Shown here piece after piece: positions 28,830 through 38,016 of a DNA stretch of 64,000 bases. This DNA comes from Croceibacterium mercuriale. Its GTDB lineage: Bacteria > Pseudomonadota > Alphaproteobacteria > Sphingomonadales > Sphingomonadaceae. A program made the position numbers and the translations under genes. Every line of letters starts with the position of its first letter. Position 1 is the first letter of the stretch. The notes under the pieces were generated by a model. That model was not told the origin of the DNA, searched no databases, and saw only the letters and a program-made list of their open reading frames with translations. The stretch covers positions 317,501 to 381,500 of the forward strand of contig NZ_JTDN01000001.1 in assembly GCF_000802385.1 (NCBI RefSeq), given 5' to 3'.

Positions 28830-29185
28830 GAGTCGCGCTCGATCCCGCGGGCGCCCAGCTGTCCGAAGAAGGCACGTACCTGCGGGTCGTCAGCTGCGGC
28901 CGCGGGACGGGGTGGGGATGGTGGTGAGTACGGGATCGCCGGCCCGGCGTCCGCCTTGCCGCCAGCTGGCGGCGGTGCTGCCTTGATGCGCTGCTGCGCA
29001 TCGGCGGTACGGCGGCGCTGGTCCAGCGGGGTCGACGCCTCGCCCACGATCCGGCGATCCTGCAGCAGGGCTTCGAAAATGGGCCACATCTCCATGTCGC
29101 CCAGCGGATCGCTGAATTCGCGGTATCGCAGGTCCTGCCGGCCGAGCCTGTCGAGCAGACTGCTGACGTCGTTCCGTATCGCCAC
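28826..29185 (-). CDS. small BcsR/BcsP-like cellulose biosynthesis protein
   Basis: 119 residues with a GTG start at 29185 preceded by GAGGGG. The first 45 residues (VSSLLDRLGRQDLRYREF, then WPIFEALL) have the helix-Tyr-WP pattern of the short BcsR family, which partners BcsQ. The remainder is a low-complexity Pro/Ala-rich tail ending in a short helix (VRAFFGQLGARG). No signal or membrane segment. It is the first gene of the bcs operon, matching the bcsR-bcsQ order of enteric bacteria. The family call is by pattern only. Confidence 0.65.
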   Translation of the reverse strand: MAIRNDVSSLLDRLGRQDLRYREFSDPLGDMEMWPIFEALLQDRRIVGEASTPLDQRRRTADAQQRIKAAPPPAGGKADAGPAIPYSPPSPPRPAAAADDPQVRAFFGQLGARGIERDS

Positions 29186-29364
29186 GTCGAAAAACCCCTC
29201 TGGCCCCGATAGCGGCGATCACGGCCGCAGATGCTTTGCGACAGGTGTCAGCCTGGCTGCGACGAACCGCAACCGACTGTCTTGTGCATACAATCGGGAC
29301 CATGGGGCAGCAGGGTTATCAGAAGGTTACCGGGACGCTGGTGGTAACCCGGCGAAACGACCGA
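29186..29364. promoter_or_regulatory. upstream region of the cellulose operon
   Basis: 179 bases between the bcs operon and the ubiA stop, both on the minus strand. It must hold the bcs promoter, but I cannot fix its boxes. An inverted repeat with 7-base arms GGTTACC (29325-29331) and GGTAACC (29343-29349) lies near the ubiA end and could be the ubiA terminator or an operator; no T-run follows on either strand. Confidence 0.4.
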
Positions 29365-30270
29365 TCAGGCGTTGCCGACGACCAGACAGGCCAGCGCCAC
29401 CAGCAGTCCGGCAAACCGGTTGGACCGGAAGCGCGCCAGCGGATTGGCGGCATCGTCCGCCTGCAGTGTCGCGACCTGCCAGCCCAGATGCGCCGCCGCC
29501 GGAACGATCGCCAGCACCGCCAGCCAGTCGCCCCTGAGCAGCCAGAACGCGGTGCCCCAGCCAGCTACCGCCAGTGCATAGCAGGCCCAGACCCCGCCGC
29601 GCACCCGCGTGCCCAAGGTCAGCGCGCTGGAGCGGATGCCGACCATCGCGTCATCCTCCCGATCCTGCAGCGCGTAGATCGTGTCGTAGCCGATGCACCA
29701 GAAGATGCTGCCGACATACAGGGCGGCCAGCACCTCCGGCCGGTCACCGCGCAGCGCCATCCAGCCGACCGGCGCGCCCCAGGTGAACACCAGCCCCAGC
29801 CAGGCCTGCGGCCAGCCGGTGATCCGCTTCATGAAGGGGTAGGCGGCGACCAGGAACAGGCTGCCCAGCGCCACCAGCTGCGCCTGCCAACGCAACTGGA
29901 ACAGCACCAGCAGCCCGACCGCGCACAGCGCCAGCAGCCACGTCCAAGCCGCCTTCACGCTGACCCGCCCGCTGGCAACGGGGCGCGCGGCGGTGCGGGC
30001 CACCTGCCGGTCCAGATCGGCATCGACGATGTCGTTATACACGCATCCCGCGCCGCGCATGGCGATGGCGCCCAGCAGCAGCCAGCCGATCAGCAGCGGC
30101 TGCAACCCCGTGCCCGTCAGCCACACGCCCCAGGCGCAGGGCCAGAACAGCAGCCACCAGCCGATCGGCCGGTCGAACCGGGCCAGCAACGCCAGGTCGC
30201 GTGGGCGCTGCGGCAGGCGGGCGACCAGGCCGCGATGCTGGCTGTCGGGGGTGAGGACGGTGTCGGCCAT
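29365..30270 (-). CDS. ubiA: 4-hydroxybenzoate polyprenyltransferase
   Basis: 301 residues, integral membrane protein with about nine helices. The two Asp-rich motifs that bind Mg-diphosphate are NDIVDADLD (79-87) and DREDD (203-207). RFDRPIGWWLLFWP near the N-terminus is typical of the ubiquinone branch rather than heme or menaquinone enzymes. It prenylates 4-hydroxybenzoate in ubiquinone synthesis. It is divergent from rsmE with only 39 bases between start codons. Confidence 0.95.
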   Translation of the reverse strand: MADTVLTPDSQHRGLVARLPQRPRDLALLARFDRPIGWWLLFWPCAWGVWLTGTGLQPLLIGWLLLGAIAMRGAGCVYNDIVDADLDRQVARTAARPVASGRVSVKAAWTWLLALCAVGLLVLFQLRWQAQLVALGSLFLVAAYPFMKRITGWPQAWLGLVFTWGAPVGWMALRGDRPEVLAALYVGSIFWCIGYDTIYALQDREDDAMVGIRSSALTLGTRVRGGVWACYALAVAGWGTAFWLLRGDWLAVLAIVPAAAHLGWQVATLQADDAANPLARFRSNRFAGLLVALACLVVGNA

Positions 30271-30309
30271 GACTTGCCTCCTAACCAGACGGACCGCTAG
30301 TGCCTAGCC

Positions 30310-31053
30310 ATGCCTGCCACCCCCGCCTGGCCGCCGCGCAGCGCGCCCCGCCTGTTCGTGCCCGAGCCCCTGTCGGCCGGAACCGCCATCACCATCGCCG
30401 AGGCGCAGGTGCATTACCTGCTGCGGGTCATGCGCGTCGGTCCCGGCGATGCCGTGGTGCTGTGCGACGATGTGACCGGCGAATGGGCGGCCGAGGTGAC
30501 GGAGGCGGGCAAGAGGGCGCTGGTCCTGACCCCGCGCCAGTTGCTGCGTCCCCGCGAACAGGTGCCCGATTTCTGGTTGTGCCCGGCCTTGCTGAAGAAG
30601 GACCGGTTCGACCTGCTGCTGGAAAAAGCGACGGAACTGGGGGTGCGGGCCATCCACCCGGTGCTGGCGCGCCGCTGCGTGGCGGACAGGCTCAACCCCG
30701 ATCGTGCCCGCGCGCAGGTGATGGAGGCGGCCGAGCAGTGCGCCCGTACCGCGCTGCCCCGGCTGGCTGCAGTGGCGAAGCTGGACGCCCTGCTGCGCGA
30801 CTGGCCGGCGGACCGCGCGCTGTTCTTCGCGGACGAGGCGGGCGGGGCAGCGGCACAGGCCAGCTTTGCCGCCCATCCGGGCCCGGCCGGGCTGCTTACC
30901 GGGCCGGAAGGGGGTTGGGACGATGCCGAGCGCGCCGCGATCCGCGCGCACCCGCAGGCGCGGCCGATCACGCTGGGTCCGCGCATCCTGCGCGGCGAGA
31001 CCGCGGCGATTGCCGCCACCGCATTGTGGATGGGGATCGCGGGCGATTGGTGA
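30310..31053 (+). CDS. rsmE: 16S rRNA (uracil1498-N3)-methyltransferase
   Basis: 247 residues. The N-terminal PUA-like domain carries HYLLRVMRVGPGDAV. The SPOUT/trefoil-knot methyltransferase domain has LTGPEGGWDDAE and the knot segment LGPRILRGETAAIAA at the end, both diagnostic. It methylates U1498 of 16S rRNA using S-adenosylmethionine. gshA starts 53 bases downstream in the same direction, a common alphaproteobacterial order. Confidence 0.95.
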   Translation: MPATPAWPPRSAPRLFVPEPLSAGTAITIAEAQVHYLLRVMRVGPGDAVVLCDDVTGEWAAEVTEAGKRALVLTPRQLLRPREQVPDFWLCPALLKKDRFDLLLEKATELGVRAIHPVLARRCVADRLNPDRARAQVMEAAEQCARTALPRLAAVAKLDALLRDWPADRALFFADEAGGAAAQASFAAHPGPAGLLTGPEGGWDDAERAAIRAHPQARPITLGPRILRGETAAIAATALWMGIAGDW

Positions 31054-31105
31054 GCCGCCGCTTTATCGCTGGCGCGCGGGAAGGCTTGTCAGTAACGGCG
31101 CGAAC

Positions 31106-32476
31106 ATGAGCACGCGCACCGCGACCCAGGCCGCCGAACCCATCATTGAAAGCCGCGCCGATCTGGTCGCCCCGATGCAAAAGGGCGAGAAGCCGAAGGC
31201 GGACTGGCGCATCGGCACCGAGCATGAGAAGCTGGTCTACAACCGGGCCGACCATCACGCGCCGTCCTATGCCGAACCCGGCGGCATCCGCGACCTGCTG
31301 CTGGCGCTGGACCGCTTCGACTGGCACCCGATCGAGGAAAACGGCCAGGTCATCGCCATGGGCGGGGCCGACGGGACCGTCAGCCTGGAACCGGCGGGCC
31401 AGCTGGAACTGTCGGGCGCGCCGCTGGAAAACCTGCACCAGACCTGCGCGGAAACGGGCCGGCACCTGACACAGGTGAAGGCCATCGGCGACGAAACCGG
31501 CACCGGCTTTCTCGGCCTCGGCATGTGGCCGGACAAGCGGCGGGACGAGCTGCCGATCATGCCCAAGGGCCGGTACGAGATCATGCTGCGGCACATGCCC
31601 TGCGTGGGCACGATGGGCCTCGACATGATGCTGCGCACCTGCACGATCCAGGTCAACCTAGATTACGGGTCCGAAGCCGACATGGCCAAGAAGTTCCGTA
31701 CCAGCCTCGCCTTGCAGCCGCTGGCCACGGCGCTGTTCGCCAATTCGCCGTTTACCGAGAGCCAGCCCAACGGCTTCCTGTCCTATCGCAGCCATATCTG
31801 GTCGGACACCGATCCTCATCGCACCGGGATGATCCCCTTCGTGTTCGACGAGGATTTCGGTTACGAACGCTATGTCGACTACATGCTCGACGTGCCGATG
31901 TATTTCGTGTTTCGCGACGGGCGCTACATCGATGCCGCCGGGCAGAGCTTCCGCGACTTCCTGGATGGCCGCCTGCCTGCGCTGCCGGGCGAGAAGCCGA
32001 CCGCCAGCGACTGGTGGGACCACCTCAGCACCGCCTTTCCCGAAGTGCGGCTGAAGAGCTTTCTGGAAATGCGCGGCGCCGATGGTGGCCCGTGGAACCG
32101 CATCTGCGCACTGCCTGCCTTCTGGGTCGGGCTGCTGTATGATGACGCGGCGCTGGATGCCGCGTGGGATCTGGTGAAGGGCTGGTCGATGGAGGAGCGC
32201 GAGGCACTGCGCACGGCCGTGCCACGCCAGGCGCTGGATGCGCCGGTGCCCGGCAATCGCCGCCTGCTGGACCTCGCCCGCGAGATCTTGCCGATCGCCC
32301 GAGCCGGGCTGGTCGCCCGCAATCGCCTGAACGCCAGCGGCGACAGCGAGGCCGGCTTCCTGGAGCCGCTGGAGGAGATCGTCGCCAGCGGCAAGGTGCC
32401 GGCCCAGCGCCTGCTCGACAAGTTCCATGGCGAATGGAACGGCGACATCAGCCGCGTCTACGAGGACAGCTTCTGA
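31106..32476 (+). CDS. gshA: glutamate--cysteine ligase, plant/alphaproteobacterial type
   Basis: 456 residues from the ATG at 31106; in-frame sequence upstream shadows rsmE and is excluded. Family features include WRIGTEHEKLVY at the N-terminus, SLEPAGQLELSGAP, and RHMPCVGTMGLDMMLRTCTIQVNLDY, all typical of the EgtA/plant GSH1 group and unlike E. coli GshA. It joins glutamate and cysteine with ATP, the first and limiting step of glutathione synthesis. The active enzyme of this type is often redox-controlled by disulfides; I did not map the cysteines here. Confidence 0.95.
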   Translation: MSTRTATQAAEPIIESRADLVAPMQKGEKPKADWRIGTEHEKLVYNRADHHAPSYAEPGGIRDLLLALDRFDWHPIEENGQVIAMGGADGTVSLEPAGQLELSGAPLENLHQTCAETGRHLTQVKAIGDETGTGFLGLGMWPDKRRDELPIMPKGRYEIMLRHMPCVGTMGLDMMLRTCTIQVNLDYGSEADMAKKFRTSLALQPLATALFANSPFTESQPNGFLSYRSHIWSDTDPHRTGMIPFVFDEDFGYERYVDYMLDVPMYFVFRDGRYIDAAGQSFRDFLDGRLPALPGEKPTASDWWDHLSTAFPEVRLKSFLEMRGADGGPWNRICALPAFWVGLLYDDAALDAAWDLVKGWSMEEREALRTAVPRQALDAPVPGNRRLLDLAREILPIARAGLVARNRLNASGDSEAGFLEPLEEIVASGKVPAQRLLDKFHGEWNGDISRVYEDSF

Positions 32477-32574
32477 CGCCTGCTCCGGCGCGCGTCTCAC
32501 ACGGAATCTTTACCTCTCCGCCATAAACCCGGTGCCCAGTCGTCCCTTGCGGACCCGGTGCCGGAGTATGTGTG

Positions 32575-33111
32575 ATGGCGAGCCTGCCCGAACTGCAGCC
32601 AGAAAGTGATGCCGATCGCCGCGCAGTGCCGCGGACCGGCCTGTGGCTGGGGGTCACGCTGTTCGCGGCCGATGGCGGCGCGGCGATCCCCGCCGCCATC
32701 CAGAACCTGTCCGTCACCGGCTTTCTGGCGCAGCTGGCCGACGGTGCCGACGCGCCTGCCGAACTGGAGGTTGCCCTGCGCGACGGGCGCCGGCGCCGGG
32801 CCCAGATCGTGTGGCGCGGCGGCGCGACCGTCGGCTGCAACTTTACCGAACCGCTCACCCGCGCGGATCTCAGCGCCGCCCGGCTGCGCAGCGAGATCCG
32901 CCAGCTGGAGGAGGAGCGCGGCCTGCCCCTGCTGCCGAACGCGCCCGCGCCGGCGATGCGGCCGGTGGCCAGCGACGATCATGACTGGCTGGTCGAGGCG
33001 GAGACCCGCGCGCCGGAGAAATGGCCGTTGCGCCGGCGCCTGCTGTTCATCGCAGCGGCGGCGGTGCTGCCCTGGGCGGCCATCGGCGGGGCAGTGCTGG
33101 CCTTGATCTGA
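32575..33111 (+). CDS. membrane-anchored PilZ domain protein
   Basis: 178 residues from the ATG at 32575 (a GTG lies directly before it). A PilZ domain covers about 14-100: RRAVPRTGLWLG gives the Arg-rich first motif and NLSVTGFL matches the NxSxxG second motif, so c-di-GMP binding is plausible. A helical, acidic stretch (about 105-150) leads to one C-terminal membrane helix (LLFIAAAAVLPWAAIGGAVLAL), so the PilZ domain faces the cytoplasm as a tail-anchored protein. The partner is unknown. It is the only stand-alone c-di-GMP receptor candidate here besides the cellulose synthase. Confidence 0.8.
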   Translation: MASLPELQPESDADRRAVPRTGLWLGVTLFAADGGAAIPAAIQNLSVTGFLAQLADGADAPAELEVALRDGRRRRAQIVWRGGATVGCNFTEPLTRADLSAARLRSEIRQLEEERGLPLLPNAPAPAMRPVASDDHDWLVEAETRAPEKWPLRRRLLFIAAAAVLPWAAIGGAVLALI

Positions 33112-33117
33112 GCGCCC

Positions 33118-36100
33118 TCACTCCGCTGCCAGCAGCAGCTCCTCCGCGGCGACCAGGTCCACGCTGACCAGGCGGCTGACCCCGCGCTCCACCATGGTCA
33201 CCCCGAACAAGCGGTGCATCCGGCTCATGGTCACGGCATTGTGCGTGACGATCAGGTAGCGCGTGGCGGTCTCGCGCACCATCGCGTCCAGCAGGTCGCA
33301 GAACCGGTCGATATTGGCATCGTCCAGCGGGGCATCCACCTCGTCCAGCACGCAGATCGGCGCCGGATTGGTCAGGAACAGCGCGAAGATCAGCGCCACC
33401 GCGGTCAGCGCCTGCTCCCCGCCCGACAGCAGCGTCAGCGATTGCAGGCGCTTGCCCGGCGGCTGCGCATAGATCTCCAGCCCGGCCTCCAGCGGATCGT
33501 CGGCATCGATCAGCGCCAGATTGGCCTGCCCGCCCTGGAACAGCTGCGTGAACAGCCGGCGGAAATGGCCATCCACCTGCTCGAACGCGGCCCGCAGCCG
33601 TTCCCGCCCTTCACGGTTGAGGCTGCCGATGGAACCACGCAGGCGGCTGACCGCCTCCAGCAGCTCCGCCTGCTCGGCCGCGCCGGTGCCCTGTTCGGCC
33701 TCCGCTGCGGCCAGTTCGTCCGCCGCCACCAGATTGACCGGGCCGATGCGCTCGCGCTCTGCCGTCAGCCGGTCCAGATCCGTACCCTGCGCGTCCGCTG
33801 CCCCGACATCGGCAGCCGCGAAGTCGAACCGCTGGGTCAGCACCGGGGGCGGGCAGCCGAAGCGTTCGCCGGCGCTGCGGGCCAGTTCCACCCGCCGCGC
33901 ATCGGCGCTCTCTGCCCGCGCCGCGGCCCCGGCGCGTGCCTCGCGCGCACCGGCCAGCGCATCATTGGCATCGGCCAGCGCCTTGTCGGCGGCTGCTGCT
34001 GCGGCAGTGACCTGGGCCAGCACCGCCTCCGCCTCGCGCAAGCGCGCGCTCAGCCGGTCGCGCACGGCCTCGCCTGCCTCCAGTTCGCGCGCCAGCGCGG
34101 GCGGCTTGGCGGCGATCACCGCGCGTTCCTCGGCAATCTCGGCGAAGCGGCGCTCCATGCCGGCCAGCCGCTTGGCCGCATCCCCAGCACGCGCCTGCCA
34201 GCCGCGGATGTCGGCGCGCCCTGCCGCCGCCCGCTCCCGCCCGACCGCCAGCGCCTGGTCATGGGCGGCCAGCGCGGCGGCGGCGGATTGCAGGCCGGTG
34301 CGCGCCGCGTCGTAGCGGGTGCGCGCTGCCTCCAGCGCGGCGCGCCCGGTCGCGGGATCGGGCAAGGCCGCGCGCCGCTGCGCTGCGGCGGTCAGTTCGG
34401 TATCCGCCTGCGTCTGGCGGCCGGCAAGCTCCTCCTCCGCACGCGCCAGTTCCGCCAACCGTCCGGCGGTGCGTTCCCGCGCCGCCTCCGCCTGATCGCG
34501 CCGGCGCAGGGCCGCACGCTCCGCCTCCGCCGCCTCGCCGACCCCACGTTCGGCGGCGACCAGCTGGCGTTGCAAGTCGCTCAGTTCCGCCGCAGTGGCG
34601 CGCTGCTCGGCCTCCGCACCATCCGCGGCTGCCCGCAACGGCGGCAGCGCGGCATCGAGCTCCAGCCAGCGGTTCTCCGCCTCCAGCCGCGCCGCTTCCG
34701 CCGCACCTTCGCCGCGAGCGACGAAACCGTCCCAGCGGCGCAAGCGACCCTCCAGCGTCACCAGCCATTCGCCCGGTTCCAGCGCGCGACCGTTATCCCG
34801 CTCCGTCACCTGCACCAGCGCCAGCCGGGCGGCGAGTTCGGCCGGAGCATCGGGCACATGGGCTGCCAGGCTGTCTGCCACCCGCTCGGGCACCGCCGCC
34901 CCGGTCCAGAACCGTCCTTCGCCATCGCCGGCTGTGCCCAGCAAGGCCCGCGCATCGCGTCCCAGCACGGCGGCGAGCGCGCGTTCATAGCCGGGCGCCG
35001 CGCGCACGCGGTCCAGCGCGGTGGGCAATCCGCCGGGACCCCTGGCGGTCTGCTTGGCCCGCGCGGTCCGGTCACGCTGCAGCGCCTGCCATTCGCGGTC
35101 CACGCCGGCCAGCTCGGCTCGTGCAGCGGACAGGGCGGCGGCGGCGCGGTCCCCCGCATGGCGCAACTCCTCCTTGCGCGCCTGCATGCCCGTCAGCTCG
35201 TCGCGGCGCATGGCCAGCAGCGTGGCCGCCTGTTCCACCGCGGCACCGGCCGCTGCAAAGGCCTCGGCCTCGGCCGTTGCGGAGGGGAGGGCAGCATGGT
35301 GTCCGGCCAGCCGGTCAGCTTCCGTCGCCAGCCGCCCGACCTGCGCCTGCGCCTGCGCCAGCGCGGCTCCGGCCACACGCCACTCCGCCTCTACGCCGGC
35401 ATGGTCGGCCAGCGCCTGCGCCTGTGCCAGCTCGGCGGCGCGGGCGGCAGCTTCGGCCTGCTCCGCCGCGCGGGCCAGGGCGGGCCGGCGCGCCTCGTCC
35501 GCCGCCAGGCCTTCCTGCGCGGTGGCCAGTTCGCCTTCCAGCCGGGTCAGCGCCGCGGCGGCGTCGCGGGTCAGGCGGTCGGCGTCGCCGCGATCCTCCT
35601 CCAGCCGGGCGGCCTGCCGGTCCAGGTCGGCCAGCCGTTGCTCCGCGGCCTCCAGCTGGCTGGCGAGTGCGGCCATGCGGTGCCCCTGCGCCGTCGCCTC
35701 GTCCCGCCGGTCGGCCACCGTCTCGCGCGCGGTGGCGAGCTGCTCGGCCGCCATGCGCTGCGCCGCCTGTGCTGCGTCCAGCTGCTGCTGCACTTCGGCG
35801 GCGCGTGCCTCTGCTCCGGCCGCGTCCGCGCGCGCGGTGTCCGCTGCCGCGGCGGCATCGCGCCAGCGGGCAAACAGCAGTCGCGCCTCGGCCAGCCGGA
35901 TTGCATCGCTCAGCGTACGGTACCGCTCCGCCTGCCGGGCCTGCCGGCGCAGCGCCGCGATGCGGCTGTCCAGTCCGGCCAGCAGGTCCTGCAACCGGGC
36001 GAGGTTCGTTTCCGTCTGGCGCAGGCGGTTCTCGGCATCGCGGCGGCGCACATGCAGGCCGGCGATCCCCGCCGCCTCTTCCAGCATCATGCGCCGTTCC

Positions 36101-36546
36101 GCCGGCTTGGCGGCGATGATCCCGGCGATGCGCCCCTGGCTGACCAGGGCAGGGGAGTGGGCGCCGGTGGCGGCATCGGCGAAGACCAGCGCCACATCCT
36201 TGGCCCGCACGTCGCGGCCGTTCACGCGATAGGCGCTGCCTGCGCCACGCTCGATCCGGCGGGTCACCTCCAGCGGCTCGCCGTCACCCGCCTGCGCCTG
36301 CAGCAGCACCTCGGCGAAGTCGCGCGGCGGGCGCTGTGCGGTGCCGGCGAAGATCACGTCCTCCATGCCGCCCGACCGCATGCTCTTGGGCGAGTTCTCG
36401 CCCATGACCCAGCGGATCGCCTCCAGCAGGTTCGACTTGCCGCAGCCATTGGGGCCGACGACACCCGTCAGCCCCGGCTCTATCACCAGCTCCGCCGGCT
36501 CGACAAAGCTCTTGAACCCGCTGAGCTTCAGCCGGCGGATCAGCAT
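33118..36546 (-). CDS. smc: chromosome segregation ATPase SMC
   Basis: 1142 residues. The head Walker A GPNGCGKSN (31-39) and the C-terminal LSGGEQ (1040-1045) with Walker B VLDEVD (about 1067-1072) are intact. Between them two long Ala/Glu/Arg-rich coiled coils flank a hinge at about 490-620. It forms condensin with ScpA and ScpB, which are not in this window. The coiled coils create long antisense open frames that are not genes. It follows the DsbA-like genes by 7 bases. Confidence 0.97.
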   Translation of the reverse strand: MLIRRLKLSGFKSFVEPAELVIEPGLTGVVGPNGCGKSNLLEAIRWVMGENSPKSMRSGGMEDVIFAGTAQRPPRDFAEVLLQAQAGDGEPLEVTRRIERGAGSAYRVNGRDVRAKDVALVFADAATGAHSPALVSQGRIAGIIAAKPAERRMMLEEAAGIAGLHVRRRDAENRLRQTETNLARLQDLLAGLDSRIAALRRQARQAERYRTLSDAIRLAEARLLFARWRDAAAAADTARADAAGAEARAAEVQQQLDAAQAAQRMAAEQLATARETVADRRDEATAQGHRMAALASQLEAAEQRLADLDRQAARLEEDRGDADRLTRDAAAALTRLEGELATAQEGLAADEARRPALARAAEQAEAAARAAELAQAQALADHAGVEAEWRVAGAALAQAQAQVGRLATEADRLAGHHAALPSATAEAEAFAAAGAAVEQAATLLAMRRDELTGMQARKEELRHAGDRAAAALSAARAELAGVDREWQALQRDRTARAKQTARGPGGLPTALDRVRAAPGYERALAAVLGRDARALLGTAGDGEGRFWTGAAVPERVADSLAAHVPDAPAELAARLALVQVTERDNGRALEPGEWLVTLEGRLRRWDGFVARGEGAAEAARLEAENRWLELDAALPPLRAAADGAEAEQRATAAELSDLQRQLVAAERGVGEAAEAERAALRRRDQAEAARERTAGRLAELARAEEELAGRQTQADTELTAAAQRRAALPDPATGRAALEAARTRYDAARTGLQSAAAALAAHDQALAVGRERAAAGRADIRGWQARAGDAAKRLAGMERRFAEIAEERAVIAAKPPALARELEAGEAVRDRLSARLREAEAVLAQVTAAAAAADKALADANDALAGAREARAGAAARAESADARRVELARSAGERFGCPPPVLTQRFDFAAADVGAADAQGTDLDRLTAERERIGPVNLVAADELAAAEAEQGTGAAEQAELLEAVSRLRGSIGSLNREGRERLRAAFEQVDGHFRRLFTQLFQGGQANLALIDADDPLEAGLEIYAQPPGKRLQSLTLLSGGEQALTAVALIFALFLTNPAPICVLDEVDAPLDDANIDRFCDLLDAMVRETATRYLIVTHNAVTMSRMHRLFGVTMVERGVSRLVSVDLVAAEELLLAAE

Positions 36547-36553
36547 GGAGGTG

Positions 36554-37300
36554 TTAGCGGGCGCCGGCGCGCTGCAGCGCGGCCTGCACCCCTTCCCAGC
36601 TGGTGCCGTCGACGCGGGCGCCGTTCAGGAAGAAGGTGGGGGTGCCGGTCACGCCCAGTCGTTCCGACTGCTCGTTAGAATTCTGCGCGATGGTCTGTGC
36701 CACCTGCTCGTTGCCCAGGCATTGCAGCGCCTGCTCGCGCGCGATGCCGCGGGCGGCGAAGAAGTCGATCAGGCCGGCGCTCTCCGCCACGCGCTGCAAC
36801 CGCTGCGGGCCGGTCGACTGCATCGCCGCCTCGACGGCCGGGCCGTTGGCCTGCGCCGTCTGGATGATCTCGGCAAAGCTGGCCCATGCCTGCTTGGTCA
36901 GCGGATGGAACGCGGCCGGCTCCCCGCTGCAGCGGACCAGCACGGCGATGGCCAGGTCCAGCCCGTCATGGATCTGGTTGCGCAGTTCGTAGCTGACGCG
37001 ACCGCTGGCGATGTACTCGTCCATCGGGGCCGCAGCCTCGGCAGCGAAGTCGGCGCAGTGCGAGCAGGTGTGGCTGGCATATTCCACCAGCTTCAGCGGC
37101 GCATTCGGGTTGCCCACCACGAAGCCCCCTTCCGGCGTGGCAGCGGCCGTCTCGGTCCAGCTCTGGCCAGCCGGGGCCGGTGCAGCGGCAATCGCCTCGC
37201 CGCTGGGCAGGGCAGCCGGGGTGTCGCCCTCGTTCGATCCGCAGGCGGTCAGGGCAAGGGCCACAGGGGCCAGCAGGGCGAGATGGCGGGCGGCGATCAT
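36554..37300 (-). CDS. DsbA-like thiol oxidoreductase, lipoprotein
   Basis: 248 residues from the ATG at 37300. A lipoprotein signal ends in LTAC (Cys20), then an Ala/Pro spacer and a thioredoxin fold with an inserted helical domain. The redox motif is CSHC (79-82) and the cis-proline loop is GVTGTPTFFLNG. This is the DsbA/Com1-like group found in sphingomonads, often in pairs beside smc. It probably oxidises or isomerises disulfides in the cell envelope. A second copy lies upstream, so the two may have distinct redox roles. Confidence 0.88.
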   Translation of the reverse strand: MIAARHLALLAPVALALTACGSNEGDTPAALPSGEAIAAAPAPAGQSWTETAAATPEGGFVVGNPNAPLKLVEYASHTCSHCADFAAEAAAPMDEYIASGRVSYELRNQIHDGLDLAIAVLVRCSGEPAAFHPLTKQAWASFAEIIQTAQANGPAVEAAMQSTGPQRLQRVAESAGLIDFFAARGIAREQALQCLGNEQVAQTIAQNSNEQSERLGVTGTPTFFLNGARVDGTSWEGVQAALQRAGAR

Positions 37301-37329
37301 AGAACGGTTCCTCAAGGTTCGGCGGCAGG

Positions 37330-38016
37330 TCATTGCCCGCGATAGCGTGCGGCCAGCTGCCATTCCAGCCCCGCCCAGTCATGCGTACCGGTCAGCACGG
37401 TACCGTTCAGCGCGAAGCTGGGCGTACCGGTGATGCCGGGCACCTTCCAGCCGGCGTCCGACGCCTCGGCCAGGCGCGTGGCGAGGCCCTGGTCGGCCAG
37501 GCAGCGGTCGGCCGCCACACGGTTGATCCCGCGCCGCTCGGCAATGGCGTACAGCGCCACATCGCTGGCGATTGCCCGCCGCTTGGCGGCATCGGTCCCG
37601 GTGGTCCAGCGCGCGCGCTGCGCTGCGGTGGCGTTCGTCGCGCGGGGTAGCCAGTCGGGCTGCGCCCGCATGAAGGCGGCATGGTTCTGCGGGATGCGCG
37701 CAGGCGCGCCGCAATTCACCAGCATGGCCACGGTCAGGTCGACCGGATCGCGGATCAGGTGGCGGATCTCCACCTTCAGCCGGCCCGGCGCCAAATAGCC
37801 CGCCTGCAACGCGCCCTCGCTCTCGCGGGAAAAGGCGCCACAATGGGGACAGGTATAGCTGACATATTCGGTCAGGGTGACGGGCGCGGCCGGATTGCCG
37901 ACCGTATGGCCGCCCGGCTGCACGCTGACCGTACCCGGCGCATTGCCGGTGGCAGCAACCGTAACCAGCGCAGCCAGTGCGACGCCCAGAGCTTGCAGCA
38001 TGCGGGTCGGCTTCAT
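37330..38016 (-). CDS. DsbA-like thiol oxidoreductase, second copy
   Basis: 228 residues from the ATG at 38016, overlapping the end of the preceding DUF721 gene by ATGA. A cleavable signal (LGVALAALVTVAATG) rather than a lipobox precedes the thioredoxin fold. The redox motif is CPHC (56-59), as in E. coli DsbA, and the cis-proline loop is GITGTPSFALNG. The helical insert lacks obvious similarity to the first copy beyond fold, so it is an old duplication. It should act as a periplasmic disulfide oxidant. Confidence 0.87.
   Translation of the reverse strand: MKPTRMLQALGVALAALVTVAATGNAPGTVSVQPGGHTVGNPAAPVTLTEYVSYTCPHCGAFSRESEGALQAGYLAPGRLKVEIRHLIRDPVDLTVAMLVNCGAPARIPQNHAAFMRAQPDWLPRATNATAAQRARWTTGTDAAKRRAIASDVALYAIAERRGINRVAADRCLADQGLATRLAEASDAGWKVPGITGTPSFALNGTVLTGTHDWAGLEWQLAARYRGQ

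Noticed and set aside
29325-29349. Inverted repeat as a definite bcs operator
   Set aside because: It is closer to the ubiA stop than to the bcs start and could equally be a terminator; left as part of the upstream region.
33214-36678. 1154-codon open frame on the plus strand opposite smc
   Set aside because: Exact antisense of a high-GC coiled-coil gene; composition is Arg/Gln/His-rich without domains, whereas the minus strand has all SMC motifs.
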